A DNA stretch of 64,000 nucleotides from assembly GCF_000688255.1 (NCBI RefSeq), contig NZ_JHYS01000009.1, forward strand, positions 62,001 through 126,000, written 5' to 3'. Origin of the DNA: Simplicispira psychrophila DSM 11588 (lineage in GTDB: Bacteria > Pseudomonadota > Gammaproteobacteria > Burkholderiales > Burkholderiaceae_C). Below the pieces are notes generated by a model. It searched no databases, had not been told where the DNA came from, and saw only the letters and a list, made by a program, of their open reading frames with translations. Of the stretch, positions 35,419 to 44,513 are shown piece after piece. The translations under genes and the position numbers were made by a program. The stretch's first letter is position 1; every line of letters begins with the position of its first letter.

Positions 35419-36672
35419 TTATCGAAAGCGCTGCGCGTCCAGTCCTTCGAGGCTGATGTCGGGCGTCCGTCCGGCCAGCGTGTCGGTCAGTGCGCGAGCG
35501 CTGCCGCAGGCCAGGGCCCAACCGCTGGCGCCGTGGCCCAGATTCAGCCACACACCGGGTAGGCCACTGGCGCCGATGATGGGAGGGCCGTCCGGCAGGG
35601 CAGGGCGGGCGCCGCGCCACTCCTGCACGCTGCCCGAGAGTTGGGCACCGCCCGGAAACCAGTCGTTCAACACTTGGTAGAGCGTGCGCAAGATGCTCGG
35701 GTGCGCGGCTGGGCCAGTGCGGCCCAGTTCGGCGCCGCCCGAGACGCGTATGCGTTGCCCCAGGCGTGTGATGCTGACCTGGTGGCGTGCATCAATGACC
35801 GCGCTGCACGGGGCGTACAGCGCTTCGCGCAGCGGTGCACTGATCGCGCAGCCGTGCAGGGCCACCAGCGGCAGGCGCAGGCCCAGCGGTTGCAGCAAGG
35901 CGGCCGAGGCGACCCCGGCGCACAGCACCACGGCATCAAAACGCCGCGCCTGTGCTTCGCCACTCAGCTGCACGCTGGCCGGGGTATGGCCTAGACGGGT
36001 AACGGTGGTGTTGAACTGAAACTGTGCTCCTAGGTGCTGTGCCTCCTGACGCAGCAACAGCGCAAACTGGCGGCAGTTGCCGACTTCACCACTGGGCACA
36101 TGCAGGGCGCCGACCAAGGGTGTTGCGGCGCACAGTCCGGGTTCGATATGGCGCGCTGTGTTGGCGTCTACCTCGTTGGCCGCGGTGCCCGCGTCGCGCA
36201 GCGCCTGCACCATGGGACGCAGTGCGATGGCATCGGCAGGGCTGCGCAGCAGCAACAAGGCGCCGGCACTGCGCTCAAATTGCAAGTCCAGCTCGTTGGC
36301 CAAGGTGTGCAGGTGCTGGTGGCTGTAGCGCGCCAGGCGCTCCAGTGCGACCAAGGGCGGCTGCGGCGCGTGGCTGCGGGTGTAGGCGCGCGCGGCCCGA
36401 CGCCAGCGATGCAACCAAGCCAGATCGGTAGTGGTGATGCTGCGCCCGATGCGCAACGTCGCTTGGCGACCCCACACCGAGAAGGCTTGCGATGCGCCCG
36501 GTGCTGACCAGGGGACGAGAGGGCCAGGAGCGAGCAGGCCGCCGGTGGCAAAACTGGCTTCTTCGGCGATGGCGCTGCGTTGTTCAAAGACGGTCACGCT
36601 GTGACCATCACGGGCCAGCTCATAGGCAGTGGTGACCCCGACAATGCCGGCGCCCACAATGGCAATATTCAT
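35419..36672 (-). CDS. dadA: DadA-like D-amino-acid dehydrogenase (FAD-dependent oxidoreductase)
   Basis: A 417-residue DAO-family flavoprotein. The N-terminal FAD loop is IAIVGAGIVGVTTAYELARDG, then SFATGGLLAPG. The middle has HVPSGEVGNCRQFALLL and VVLCAGVASAALL; the C-terminus has PIIGASGLPGVWLNLGHGAS. DadA oxidises D-amino acids to 2-oxo acids at the membrane. The substrate is not certain; related DAO enzymes look alike. Repeat copy E begins 4 nt before its ATG and there is no clear ribosome-binding site. It sits next to rpsB, where many betaproteobacteria have map. Confidence 0.82.
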   Translation of the reverse strand: MNIAIVGAGIVGVTTAYELARDGHSVTVFEQRSAIAEEASFATGGLLAPGPLVPWSAPGASQAFSVWGRQATLRIGRSITTTDLAWLHRWRRAARAYTRSHAPQPPLVALERLARYSHQHLHTLANELDLQFERSAGALLLLRSPADAIALRPMVQALRDAGTAANEVDANTARHIEPGLCAATPLVGALHVPSGEVGNCRQFALLLRQEAQHLGAQFQFNTTVTRLGHTPASVQLSGEAQARRFDAVVLCAGVASAALLQPLGLRLPLVALHGCAISAPLREALYAPCSAVIDARHQVSITRLGQRIRVSGGAELGRTGPAAHPSILRTLYQVLNDWFPGGAQLSGSVQEWRGARPALPDGPPIIGASGLPGVWLNLGHGASGWALACGSARALTDTLAGRTPDISLEGLDAQRFR

Positions 36673-36675
36673 TAA

Positions 36676-36740
36676 TAAGAGTATTTTTGGCTTCTAGCGC
36701 ACTGTTTATCTGCGCTATCAGCTATTGTTTTTATAGTGAT
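36676..36740 (-). repeat. palindromic repeat copy E (5' of dadA)
   Basis: The minus strand reads ACTATAAAAACAATAGCTG, AGCGCAG...GTGCGCTAGAAGCC, then AAAAATACTCTTA. This is one of the cleanest copies. It lies in the dadA 5' untranslated region. Confidence 0.88.
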
Positions 36741-36952
36741 CGGTCGGTTTTCAGGCCGACATTCCGCACGCCATCATCGTGCAGTGCGGCATGTCAGGCC
36801 ATGCGACCGATGGGAAAATCGTCGCTGGCGTGGCAAGGCAGCGACAGTACGCAGCTGGGCGAAGGCGATGCAACGCTTCTTTTTGGCGTTGGTGCTGCTG
36901 TTTGCGGCCTGTCGCCTGCGCTGAGTGGTGTACCGCTGGTCGCGCATGGGTG

Positions 36953-36961
36953 TGCTAAAAT
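36953..36961 (+). promoter_or_regulatory. candidate extended -10 promoter for rpsB-tsf
   Basis: TGCTAAAAT is an extended -10 (TGn plus TAAAAT). The -35 at 17-nt spacing is poor. It leaves a leader of about 150 nt before the rpsB ATG. Confidence 0.45.
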
Positions 36962-37118
36962 CTTTCGGCTTTGTTGGCCTGAAGTGTCGTTTGCGCAGTG
37001 CGCTGCGGTTCAGGTGGAAGTGAAGTAAATAGCAAACCAGCCCTATCAAGGTGTTGCTGGCCCTTGGTGGGCTGCAATGAACGGGCTGGATTTTAGACCC
37101 AACCTTTGGAGAATTTTC

Positions 37119-37874
37119 ATGTCCGTTACCATGCGCGAAATGCTTGAAGCCGGTGTCCACTTTGGCCACCAGACCCGTTTCTGGGACCCCAAGATGGCTC
37201 CGTACATCTTCGGTCACCGCAACAAGATTCACATCATCAACCTGGAAAAGTCGCTGCCACTGCTCCAGGAAGCCACCAAGTTCATCCAGCAATTGACTGC
37301 CAACGGCGGCACCGTCATGATGGTCGGCACCAAGCGCCAAGCCCGTGACACCATCGCCGCTGAAGCCGCACGCGCTGGTGTGCCGTTTGTCAACCAGCGT
37401 TGGTTGGGCGGCATGATGACCAACTTCAAGACGGTCAAGACCTCGATCAAGCGCCTCAAGGATATGAAGACCCAGCAAGAAGGCGGTCTGGAAGCCCTGA
37501 GCAAAAAAGAACAGCTGATGTTCACCCGCGAAATCGAAAAACTCGAAAAAGACATCGGTGGCATCCAAGACATGGTTGCATTGCCTGATGCCATCTTCGT
37601 CATCGACGTCGGCTTCCACAAGATTGCCGTGGCTGAAGCCAAGAAGCTGGGTATCCCGTTGATCGGTGTGGTCGATACCAACCATTCGCCCATCGGCATC
37701 AACTACGTCATCCCTGGTAACGATGACTCGGCCAAGGCAGTTGAGCTGTATGCCCGTGCCATCGCTGACGCGATCATCGAAGGCCGTAAAAACGCCGGTA
37801 ACGAAGTGGTTGCTGCTGCTCCTGCCGCCGAAGGCACGGATGAGTTTGTGGAAGTGCAAGAGTCCGCCGCCTAA
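37119..37874 (+). CDS. rpsB: 30S ribosomal protein S2
   Basis: A 251-residue S2 protein from [29 protein letters not shown] 5 nt before the ATG decides the start over an upstream ATG at 37077. Signatures are [38 protein letters not shown] and [20 protein letters not shown]. The C-terminal tail is Ala/Glu-rich. It is the first gene of the translation/envelope cluster; an intrinsic terminator follows before tsf, so rpsB message should exceed the downstream genes. Confidence 0.98.
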   Translation: MSVTMREMLEAGVHFGHQTRFWDPKMAPYIFGHRNKIHIINLEKSLPLLQEATKFIQQLTANGGTVMMVGTKRQARDTIAAEAARAGVPFVNQRWLGGMMTNFKTVKTSIKRLKDMKTQQEGGLEALSKKEQLMFTREIEKLEKDIGGIQDMVALPDAIFVIDVGFHKIAVAEAKKLGIPLIGVVDTNHSPIGINYVIPGNDDSAKAVELYARAIADAIIEGRKNAGNEVVAAAPAAEGTDEFVEVQESAA

Positions 37875-37900
37875 ACACAGGCCGCGCGACCCATCGCGAG

Positions 37901-37932
37901 AAAAAGCGGGGCTCTTTTGGCCCCCTTTTTTT
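37901..37932 (+). terminator. intrinsic terminator / attenuator between rpsB and tsf
   Basis: GGGGC and GCCCC with a 7-nt loop are followed by a run of seven T. Partial read-through into tsf is expected, since no separate promoter is obvious. Confidence 0.75.
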
Positions 37933-37969
37933 ATCTTGAATCGATTGAATTGAATACGGAGAAATACAC

Positions 37970-38896
37970 ATGGCTGCAATTACCGCAAGCATGGTCGCCG
38001 AACTGCGCGCCAAGACCGATGCCCCGATGATGGAGTGCAAAAAGGCTTTGACTGAAGCCGAAGGCAATATGGACAAGGCAGAAGAGTTGCTGCGCGTCAA
38101 GCTCGGCAGCAAAGCCGGCAAGGCCGCTTCGCGCATCACCGCCGAAGGCGTGGTCGCTAGCCAGCTCATCAGCGGCACGAGCGGTTCGCTGATCGAAGTG
38201 AACTGCGAAACCGACTTCGTCACCAAAAACGACAGCTTCCTGGCGCTGGTGCAAGCCGCTGCCGACCTGATCGCTGCGCACAACCCGGCCGACATCGCCG
38301 CCCTGGGCGCACTGCCCTATGAGCAAGACAGCTTCGGTCCGACGCTGGAAGACGTGCGCAAGGGTCTGATAGGCAAGATCGGCGAGAACATGTCGTTCCG
38401 TCGCTTTCAGTATTTCGGTGGCTCCAGCAAACTGGCTTCTTACCTGCACGGCACGCGCATTGGCGTGGTGGTCGAGTACGAAGGTGACGAAGTCGCCGCC
38501 AAGGACGTGGCCATGCACATCGCTGCCATGAAGCCCGTCGCTCTGACCAGTGCCGACGTGCCCGCCGAGTTGATCGAAAAAGAGCGTTCGGTGGCGGCTG
38601 CCAAGGCCGCAGAAGACAAGGCCAAGGCCGTGGCTGAAGGCAAGCCGGTGCAGTCCGACGAAATTGTTGCCAAGCGCATCGATGGCGGCGTGCAGAAGTA
38701 CCTGAAAGAAGTGTCGCTGTTCAACCAGTCTTTCGTGAAGAATGACAAGCAGACCGTCGAGCAGATGCTCAAGGCTGCGGGCACCACCGTCAAGGGCTTC
38801 ACGCTCTACGTGGTCGGTGAAGGCATCGAGAAGAAGGTGGACGACTTCGCTGCTGAAGTGGCTGCCCAGGTCGCTGCCGCCAAGGCCGGCGCCTGA
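37970..38896 (+). CDS. tsf: elongation factor Ts
   Basis: A 308-residue EF-Ts from [20 protein letters not shown], preceded by CGGAGAAA. The N-terminal UBA-like part has [21 protein letters not shown]. The core has [18 protein letters not shown] and [13 protein letters not shown], and the C-terminus [19 protein letters not shown]. It exchanges GDP for GTP on EF-Tu. It lies between rpsB and pyrH in the conserved order. Confidence 0.98.
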   Translation: MAAITASMVAELRAKTDAPMMECKKALTEAEGNMDKAEELLRVKLGSKAGKAASRITAEGVVASQLISGTSGSLIEVNCETDFVTKNDSFLALVQAAADLIAAHNPADIAALGALPYEQDSFGPTLEDVRKGLIGKIGENMSFRRFQYFGGSSKLASYLHGTRIGVVVEYEGDEVAAKDVAMHIAAMKPVALTSADVPAELIEKERSVAAAKAAEDKAKAVAEGKPVQSDEIVAKRIDGGVQKYLKEVSLFNQSFVKNDKQTVEQMLKAAGTTVKGFTLYVVGEGIEKKVDDFAAEVAAQVAAAKAGA

Positions 38897-38955
38897 TCGC
38901 TGATCCCGTTTGCCATCCAGTCAACCACCCCCCCCTTCATTCCGGAGAATTCCCC

Positions 38956-39678
38956 ATGCCCATTGCAACACCAGCCTACAAGCGCATCCTGCTCAAGCTG
39001 TCTGGTGAGGCGTTGATGGGCGAGGATTCCTTCGGTATCAACCGCACCACCATCGTGCGCATGGTGGAAGAAGTCGCCGAAGTCACCCGCATGGGTGTCG
39101 AGGTGGCGGTGGTGATTGGTGGCGGAAATATTTTTCGCGGTGTGGCGGGCGGTGCGGTCGGTATGGACCGCGCTACGGCCGACTACATGGGCATGTTGGC
39201 CACGGTCATGAATGCCTTGGCGCTGGCCGATGCCATGAACAAGCAGGGCCTGACAGCGCGCGTGATGTCGGCCATTTCGATTGACCAGGTGGTCGAGCCG
39301 TATGTGCGTCCCAAAGCCTTGCAGTACCTCGAAGAGGGTAAGGTGGTGGTGTTTGCGGCGGGTACCGGTAATCCGTTTTTCACCACCGATACGGCCGCTG
39401 CGCTGCGCGGTGCTGAAATTGGTGCCGAGTTGGTGCTCAAGGCCACCAAAGTGGACGGTGTGTACACCGCTGATCCGTTCAAAGACCCCACTGCCACGCG
39501 CTACACCAAGCTCAGTTTCGACGAGGCCATGGCGGGTAACCTGGGCATTATGGATGCCACAGCCTTTGCCCTGTGCCGCGATCAGAAACTGCCTGTCAAG
39601 GTGTTCTCCATCATCAAGCCCGGCGCGCTCAAGCGCGTGGTCATGGGTGAAGATGAAGGTACGCTGGTTTACGCTTGA
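38956..39678 (+). CDS. pyrH: uridylate kinase
   Basis: A 240-residue UMP kinase from [20 protein letters not shown], with CCGGAGAA upstream. Amino-acid-kinase motifs are [23 protein letters not shown] near residue 52, and [20 protein letters not shown] near 165. It phosphorylates UMP to UDP and supports pyrimidine and envelope sugar-nucleotide supply. frr begins 9 nt after its stop. Confidence 0.98.
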   Translation: MPIATPAYKRILLKLSGEALMGEDSFGINRTTIVRMVEEVAEVTRMGVEVAVVIGGGNIFRGVAGGAVGMDRATADYMGMLATVMNALALADAMNKQGLTARVMSAISIDQVVEPYVRPKALQYLEEGKVVVFAAGTGNPFFTTDTAAALRGAEIGAELVLKATKVDGVYTADPFKDPTATRYTKLSFDEAMAGNLGIMDATAFALCRDQKLPVKVFSIIKPGALKRVVMGEDEGTLVYA

Positions 39679-39687
39679 GGGAAAAAC

Positions 39688-40245
39688 ATGACTGCTGATA
39701 TCAAAACCCATATGGAAGCCAAGATGGACCAATCCATCACGGCGTTCAAGAACAACCTGCTGAGGATTCGTACCGGTCGGCCTAGTCCGGCGCTACTGGA
39801 CTCGATCCATGTGGATTACTACGGTTCCATGGTGCCGCTCAGCCAAGTGGCCAATGTGCAACTGCTCGACGCCCGTACCCTGAGCGTGCAACCCTGGGAA
39901 AAAAACATGGGCGCGAAGATTGAAAAGGCCATCCGCGAGAGCGATCTGGGCCTGAACCCGGCCTCGATGGGTGACCTGATCCGCGTGCCGATGCCTTCCA
40001 TGAGTGAAGAGCGTCGCAAGGAAATGACCAAGCTGGCACGCAACGAAGGCGAGTCGGCCAAAATCGCTGTGCGCAACCTGCGCCGCGATGCCAACGAGGC
40101 CGTGAAAAAACTCGTCAAGGACAAGTTGGCCTCGGAAGATGACCAGAAGCGCGCCGAAGCCGAGATTCAGAAGGTCACCGATAAGCACATTTTGACTATT
40201 GATGCGCTGGTGATCGGCAAAGAGCAAGACATCATGGCCGTGTGA
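39688..40245 (+). CDS. frr: ribosome recycling factor
   Basis: A 185-residue RRF. Motifs are [39 protein letters not shown], and [16 protein letters not shown]; the helical C-terminus includes DEF-like charged heptads. With EF-G it splits post-termination ribosomes. Its stop overlaps the uppS GTG start (GTGA). Confidence 0.98.
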   Translation: MTADIKTHMEAKMDQSITAFKNNLLRIRTGRPSPALLDSIHVDYYGSMVPLSQVANVQLLDARTLSVQPWEKNMGAKIEKAIRESDLGLNPASMGDLIRVPMPSMSEERRKEMTKLARNEGESAKIAVRNLRRDANEAVKKLVKDKLASEDDQKRAEAEIQKVTDKHILTIDALVIGKEQDIMAV

Positions 40246-40991
40246 GGCCAAGCGATGTGTTGAACTTCCCTGCTGGCGTGCCGCGCCACATCGCCATCGT
40301 CATGGACGGTAACGGCCGCTGGGCCAAGCGCCGCTTCCTGCCGCGTCTGGCCGGCCACAAACAAGGCGTGACCGCGCTGCGCCACTGCACGCAGGCCTGC
40401 GCCGAACGCGGTGTGGCGGTGCTCACCGTATTCGCTTTCTCCTCTGAAAACTGGAATCGGCCCAACGACGAGGTTTCAGGCCTGATGGATCTTTTGGCAC
40501 TGGCGCTGTCGCGCGAGGTGCCGCAGTTGTGCAAAGACGGCGTACGCGTGCACTTTGTCGGCAACCGCCAAGCGCTGTCTGACAAAGTGCGTACTGGCTT
40601 GGAGCAGGCCGAAGCTGCCACCGCGCACAACACGCGCTTGGTGCTTAATGTGTGCTTTAACTATGGGGGCCGCTGGGATATTGCTCAGGCTGCTGCCGCC
40701 TTGGCCGCACGGGGCGAAGCCATCACTGAAGCCAGTCTGAGCGCCGCCATGGCGCTGGCCCATGTGCCCGATCCCGATTTGCTGATCCGCACTGGCGGTG
40801 AAATGCGCCTGAGCAACTTTTTGCTGTGGCAGGCCGCCTATAGCGAGTTGGTGTTCAGTGACCGCCTCTGGCCCGAATTTGATGCGGCGGCGCTGGACGA
40901 GGCGATTGCCGCCTACCATGCACGCGAACGCCGTTTTGGTAAAACCTCCGAGCAAATTGCCCCTGCGCAACCAGATGCGGCGCATGCCTGA
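40242..40991 (+). CDS. uppS: undecaprenyl diphosphate synthase (cis-prenyltransferase)
   Basis: A 249-residue isoprenyl transferase. [15 protein letters not shown] (residues 18-32) is the diphosphate-binding motif with the catalytic Asp; [23 protein letters not shown] and [19 protein letters not shown] follow. It builds the C55 carrier for cell-wall and O-antigen synthesis. The start is GTG, overlapping the frr stop by 4 nt, so the genes are translationally coupled. cdsA follows after 9 nt. Confidence 0.96.
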   Translation: MRPSDVLNFPAGVPRHIAIVMDGNGRWAKRRFLPRLAGHKQGVTALRHCTQACAERGVAVLTVFAFSSENWNRPNDEVSGLMDLLALALSREVPQLCKDGVRVHFVGNRQALSDKVRTGLEQAEAATAHNTRLVLNVCFNYGGRWDIAQAAAALAARGEAITEASLSAAMALAHVPDPDLLIRTGGEMRLSNFLLWQAAYSELVFSDRLWPEFDAAALDEAIAAYHARERRFGKTSEQIAPAQPDAAHA

Positions 40992-41000
40992 AAGGTTTTT

Positions 41001-41855
41001 ATGCTGAAACAGCGTGTCATTACGGCTTTGGTGCTACTGGCCATTTTGTTGCCTGCCTTGTTTTATCCGTCGCCCTGGCCGTTTGCCATCGTCGTGCTGG
41101 TGATGATGGCCGCTGCTGCCTGGGAGTGGGGACGTTTGAATGGCTGGGGGCAAATGGGCTCACTGGTGCTGGGCGCGGTCTGCGTGTCGCTGTGTGGTGT
41201 CAGCGCTTGGCTGGGGTGGCTGCAGCGCCCGTTGACCACCGTCTGGGTAGTGGGCGGTGCACTGTGGGTACTCGGCGGCGCGGCCTTGCTGCGCGCGGGC
41301 GTGCCCGGCTGGCCGCGTATTCCGGCGGGGCTGCGGTTGCTGGCTGGTGTGCTGGCGCTGTGGCTGGCGTGGTTGGCGGTGGTGCAGGCGCGCATGATCG
41401 GCATCAATTTTTTACTGTCGGTGCTGGCGCTGGTCTGGATGGCGGACATCAGCGCTTACTTTGCCGGCCGCGCATTCGGCCTGCGCTTTACCAAAAACAA
41501 GCTGGCACCGGCCATCAGCCCTGGCAAAAGCTGGGAAGGTGTGTGGGGCGGCGCTCTGGGTGTCGTTGTGCTGGCGCTGGTGTGGGTGGCGGCAGACGCT
41601 GCTTGGCAAGCCAGTGTGGCGAGTTTTTATAGCGTGCTGGCACGCCGGGGCTGGTGGCTGCTGCTTTTGGCCGCCTTGTTCATGACGGCGATGAGCGTGG
41701 CTGGTGATTTGATTGAGTCGCTCATCAAGCGCAGTGCCGGTGTCAAAGACAGCAGCCAGTTGCTGCCAGGCCATGGCGGTGTGCTGGACCGTGTCGATGC
41801 GCTGCTGCCCACGCTGCCGCTGGCCCTGATGCTTCATTCCTTGGTGCAACCATGA
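41001..41855 (+). CDS. cdsA: phosphatidate cytidylyltransferase
   Basis: A 284-residue integral membrane protein with about seven hydrophobic segments. The C-terminal CDP-alcohol signature is present: SVAGDLIESLIKRSAGVKDS then LLPGHGGVLDRVDALL (residues 232-268). It makes CDP-diacylglycerol from phosphatidate and CTP, the branch point to all phospholipids. The stop overlaps the dxr start by 4 nt (ATGA). Confidence 0.96.
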   Translation: MLKQRVITALVLLAILLPALFYPSPWPFAIVVLVMMAAAAWEWGRLNGWGQMGSLVLGAVCVSLCGVSAWLGWLQRPLTTVWVVGGALWVLGGAALLRAGVPGWPRIPAGLRLLAGVLALWLAWLAVVQARMIGINFLLSVLALVWMADISAYFAGRAFGLRFTKNKLAPAISPGKSWEGVWGGALGVVVLALVWVAADAAWQASVASFYSVLARRGWWLLLLAALFMTAMSVAGDLIESLIKRSAGVKDSSQLLPGHGGVLDRVDALLPTLPLALMLHSLVQP

Positions 41856-43051
41856 CGCGCATGAAACAACGACTGACGGTTTTAGGTTCCACGGGTTCGG
41901 TGGGTGTCAGCACGCTGGATGTGGTAGCGCGCCACCCCGAGCGTTTTGAGGTATTTGCTCTCAGCGCCGCCACCCAAGTCGAGGCTTTGCTGGCGCAATG
42001 CGCGCAGTTTCAGCCGCGCTATGCCGTCATGGCCAGTGCGCCCCATGCGCAGTTGTTAGCGGAGAAAATAAAGTCAAATGGCCTTGTAACGCAGGTGCTG
42101 CAAGCGGTAGACGCTCTTGAAATAATAGCATCTCATGCCGATGTGGATGCAGTGATGGGTGCGATTGTCGGTGCTGCTGGTCTGGCGCCCTGTCTGGCGG
42201 CGGCACGGGCTGGCAAGCGTTTGCTGCTAGCCAATAAAGAAGCGCTAGTGGTCGGCGGTGAGTTGTTCATGCAGGCGGTGCGCGACGGGGGCGCCACGCT
42301 GCTGCCGATCGATAGCGAGCATTCGGCCATTTTTCAGTCGCTGCCCGAGGACCCCAACACCTGGGCGCAGCGGGTCGATAAAATTATTCTGACCGCTTCC
42401 GGTGGCCCGTTTCGCCAGCGTGCGCCCGACACCCTGCGCCATGTCACGCCCAGCGAGGCTTGCGCGCATCCGACTTGGGTGATGGGGCGCAAGATATCCA
42501 TCGATTCGGCGACCATGATGAACAAGGCGCTGGAAGTGATCGAAGCGCGCTATCTTTTTGGGCTGGCTCCTGCGCAGCTGGACGTGGTGATCCACCCGCA
42601 AAGCACGATCCATTCGATGGTGCAGTACCGCGATACCTCGGTGGTGGCGCAACTGGGTACGCCCGATATGCGGGTGCCGATTGCCTACGGTCTGGCTTGG
42701 CCTGAGCGGGTGGCTTCTGGCGCCGCAGCACTGGATTTTCATGCCCTCAGTGCCATGACTTTTGAAGCTATCGACGACCATGGCCACCCTGAGCGCTTCC
42801 CTGGTCTGCGTCTGGCGTGGGACGTACTGGCCGCACCTACCGGTACTACGGCGGTATTGAATGCAGCCAATGAGATCGCCGTGGCTGCATTTCTGGAGCA
42901 ACGCATTCGCTTTGACCAGATCCATGCAGTGAATCTTGCAACTTTGGCTGCTGTACTGCCCTCCAATCCCGATTCTCTTGAAGCCTTGCTGGCGCTGGAC
43001 GCGAGTGCGCGTGATTGCGCCGAGCGCAGTGCCGCTCGCATGGCGGCCTGA
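41852..43051 (+). CDS. dxr: 1-deoxy-D-xylulose 5-phosphate reductoisomerase
   Basis: A 399-residue DXR. The NADPH loop LTVLGSTGSVGVSTLDVV is at residues 8-25, then AIVGAAGLAPCLAAARAGKR, LLANKEALVVGGELF, LPIDSEHSAIFQ and SIDSATMMNKALEVIEARYL. It commits to the MEP isoprenoid pathway. Residues 71-93 (EKIKSNGLVTQVLQAVDALE...) are encoded by palindromic repeat copy F, which is AT-rich and uses ATA codons unlike the rest. All catalytic motifs remain. Confidence 0.97.
   Translation: MTRMKQRLTVLGSTGSVGVSTLDVVARHPERFEVFALSAATQVEALLAQCAQFQPRYAVMASAPHAQLLAEKIKSNGLVTQVLQAVDALEIIASHADVDAVMGAIVGAAGLAPCLAAARAGKRLLLANKEALVVGGELFMQAVRDGGATLLPIDSEHSAIFQSLPEDPNTWAQRVDKIILTASGGPFRQRAPDTLRHVTPSEACAHPTWVMGRKISIDSATMMNKALEVIEARYLFGLAPAQLDVVIHPQSTIHSMVQYRDTSVVAQLGTPDMRVPIAYGLAWPERVASGAAALDFHALSAMTFEAIDDHGHPERFPGLRLAWDVLAAPTGTTAVLNAANEIAVAAFLEQRIRFDQIHAVNLATLAAVLPSNPDSLEALLALDASARDCAERSAARMAA
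42064..42130 (-). repeat. palindromic repeat copy F, inside dxr
   Basis: The minus strand reads GCTATTATTTCAAGAGCG, ACCGCTTGC...CTGCGTTACAAGGCC, then ATTTGACTTTATTTTC. The layout matches the family with more mismatches in the left arm. The host frame is GCT CTT GAA ATA ATA, the same phase as copies G, H, I and K. Confidence 0.7.
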
Positions 43052-43084
43052 GTGCTTTTGTTGTTTCTGGAGTAACCCCCTACC

Positions 43085-44470
43085 ATGCTGTTGACCCTCG
43101 TTGCTTTTATCGTGGCGCTGGGCGTTCTGATTGCCGTACACGAATACGGCCACTACCGCGTGGCGGTGGCGTGCGGCGTCAAGGTGTTGCGCTTCTCCGT
43201 TGGCTTTGGTAAACCACTGCTGCGTTGGCAGCCTAAAGGGTCGCCGACCGAATTTGTCTTAGGTGCCTTTCCTTTGGGTGGTTATGTGCGCATGCTTGAT
43301 GAGCGCGAGGCGCTGGTGCCCGAGCACGAGCGCCACCTGGCTTTCAATACCCAGCCGCTGCGTGCGCGCGCCGCCATCGTGGCGGCAGGGCCGATAGCCA
43401 ACTTGCTGCTGGCGATCCTGCTCTACGCCACCGTCAACTGGATCGGTATGCAGGAGCCCATGGCCTACCTGGCGCACCCGGTACAGGGATCGATTGCAGA
43501 AGCCGCTGGTCTGCAAGGCGGCGAGTTGGTGCGCAACGCTGCTTTAGGAGACGAAGAAATTCGCCCAGTGCGCTCGTTTGACGATCTGCGCTGGATGCTG
43601 ACACGCGGCGCGTTGGATGCCACGCCGGTGCGGTTGGAGTTGGAGGCTACGCCCGGTGCATCGCTGCGCACGGTGGTGTTGCCGCTGGATCAAATCGATG
43701 CCAGTCAGGCCGATGCGCAGCTTCTGCATAAAATTGGTTTAGTCGGACCGTGGACACGTCCGGTGATTGGCGAATTGATGGAAGGCGGCGCCGGCCAGCG
43801 CGCGGGTCTGCACAACGGGGATGTGGTGTTGAAGGTGGGAGCTGCCGATGTGCGCGATGGGCAGCAACTGCGCGCACTTATCCGCGCCTCGGTGCGCGCT
43901 CCACAAAACAATGCCAAGCCTGCCTCCACTACTACCCAGCCTTGGCGCATTGAACGCGATGGCCGCCTCCTGACGCTGGACGTGACCCCCGATGTGCACA
44001 CCGATGACAGCGGTACCTTCGGTCGGATCAGCGCTTATGTTGGCGCGCCACCGCAATTCACCACGGTGCAATACGGCCCGGTAGAAGGCTTGTGGAATGG
44101 CGTCACGCGCACTTGGGAAGTGTCGCTGCTGTCGCTGCGCATGATGGGGCGCATGGTGATTGGCGAGGCCTCGCTGAAAAATCTGAGTGGCCCGCTGACC
44201 ATTGCCGACTATGCTGGGCGTTCTGCCAGCATGGGGCTGACGCAGTATCTGGTGTTTTTAGCGCTTATCAGCGTGAGCCTAGGCGTGCTCAACCTGCTGC
44301 CGCTGCCCGTTTTGGATGGCGGACACCTGATGTATTATCTTTGGGAGGGTATTACTGGCAAAAGCCCCTCTGACGTCTGGATGGAACGCTTGCAGCGCGG
44401 CGGCATTGCAGTGCTGCTGCTCATGATGTCCATCGCCATGTTCAACGATATCACCCGGCTTTTTGGCTAA
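43085..44470 (+). CDS. rseP: RseP site-2 metalloprotease
   Basis: A 461-residue membrane zinc protease. The first transmembrane segment contains the zinc motif VHEYGH (residues 18-23) after GVLIA. Two PDZ domains lie in the periplasmic part (about 120-320; HPVQGSIAEAAGLQGGELV, GAGQRAGLHNGDVVL). The third zinc ligand is in LLPLPVLDGGHLMYYL near 405. It cuts RseA after DegS and so releases sigma-E in envelope stress. It adjoins bamA, whose product it monitors indirectly. Confidence 0.97.
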   Translation: MLLTLVAFIVALGVLIAVHEYGHYRVAVACGVKVLRFSVGFGKPLLRWQPKGSPTEFVLGAFPLGGYVRMLDEREALVPEHERHLAFNTQPLRARAAIVAAGPIANLLLAILLYATVNWIGMQEPMAYLAHPVQGSIAEAAGLQGGELVRNAALGDEEIRPVRSFDDLRWMLTRGALDATPVRLELEATPGASLRTVVLPLDQIDASQADAQLLHKIGLVGPWTRPVIGELMEGGAGQRAGLHNGDVVLKVGAADVRDGQQLRALIRASVRAPQNNAKPASTTTQPWRIERDGRLLTLDVTPDVHTDDSGTFGRISAYVGAPPQFTTVQYGPVEGLWNGVTRTWEVSLLSLRMMGRMVIGEASLKNLSGPLTIADYAGRSASMGLTQYLVFLALISVSLGVLNLLPLPVLDGGHLMYYLWEGITGKSPSDVWMERLQRGGIAVLLLMMSIAMFNDITRLFG

Positions 44471-44513
44471 CCTTTTGTCCACTGTGCTTGCAACGGTGGC
44501 ACCGGCTTCATTC

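Larger units (their letters stand above)
36673..37118. other. 446-nt intergenic region between dadA and rpsB
   Basis: It contains repeat copy E, a candidate rpsB promoter (36953-36961) and the rpsB leader. An 18-codon frame near 36869 (MQRFFLALVLLFAACRLR) looks like a short lipoprotein signal, but nothing follows it, so I do not call a gene. No remnant of map was recognised in any frame. Confidence 0.5.

Noticed and set aside
36869-36925. 18-codon lipoprotein-like frame MQRFFLALVLLFAACRLR
   Set aside because: It stops right after the lipobox, has no ribosome-binding site and no mature part.
36774-37979. 401-codon minus-strand frame over rpsB
   Set aside because: It is antisense to rpsB and its terminator; the translation has no recognisable family.
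41620-41650. repeat-like TTTTTATAGCGTGCTGG in cdsA
   Set aside because: It matches only about ten bases of the left arm; no stem or AGGCC box follows.
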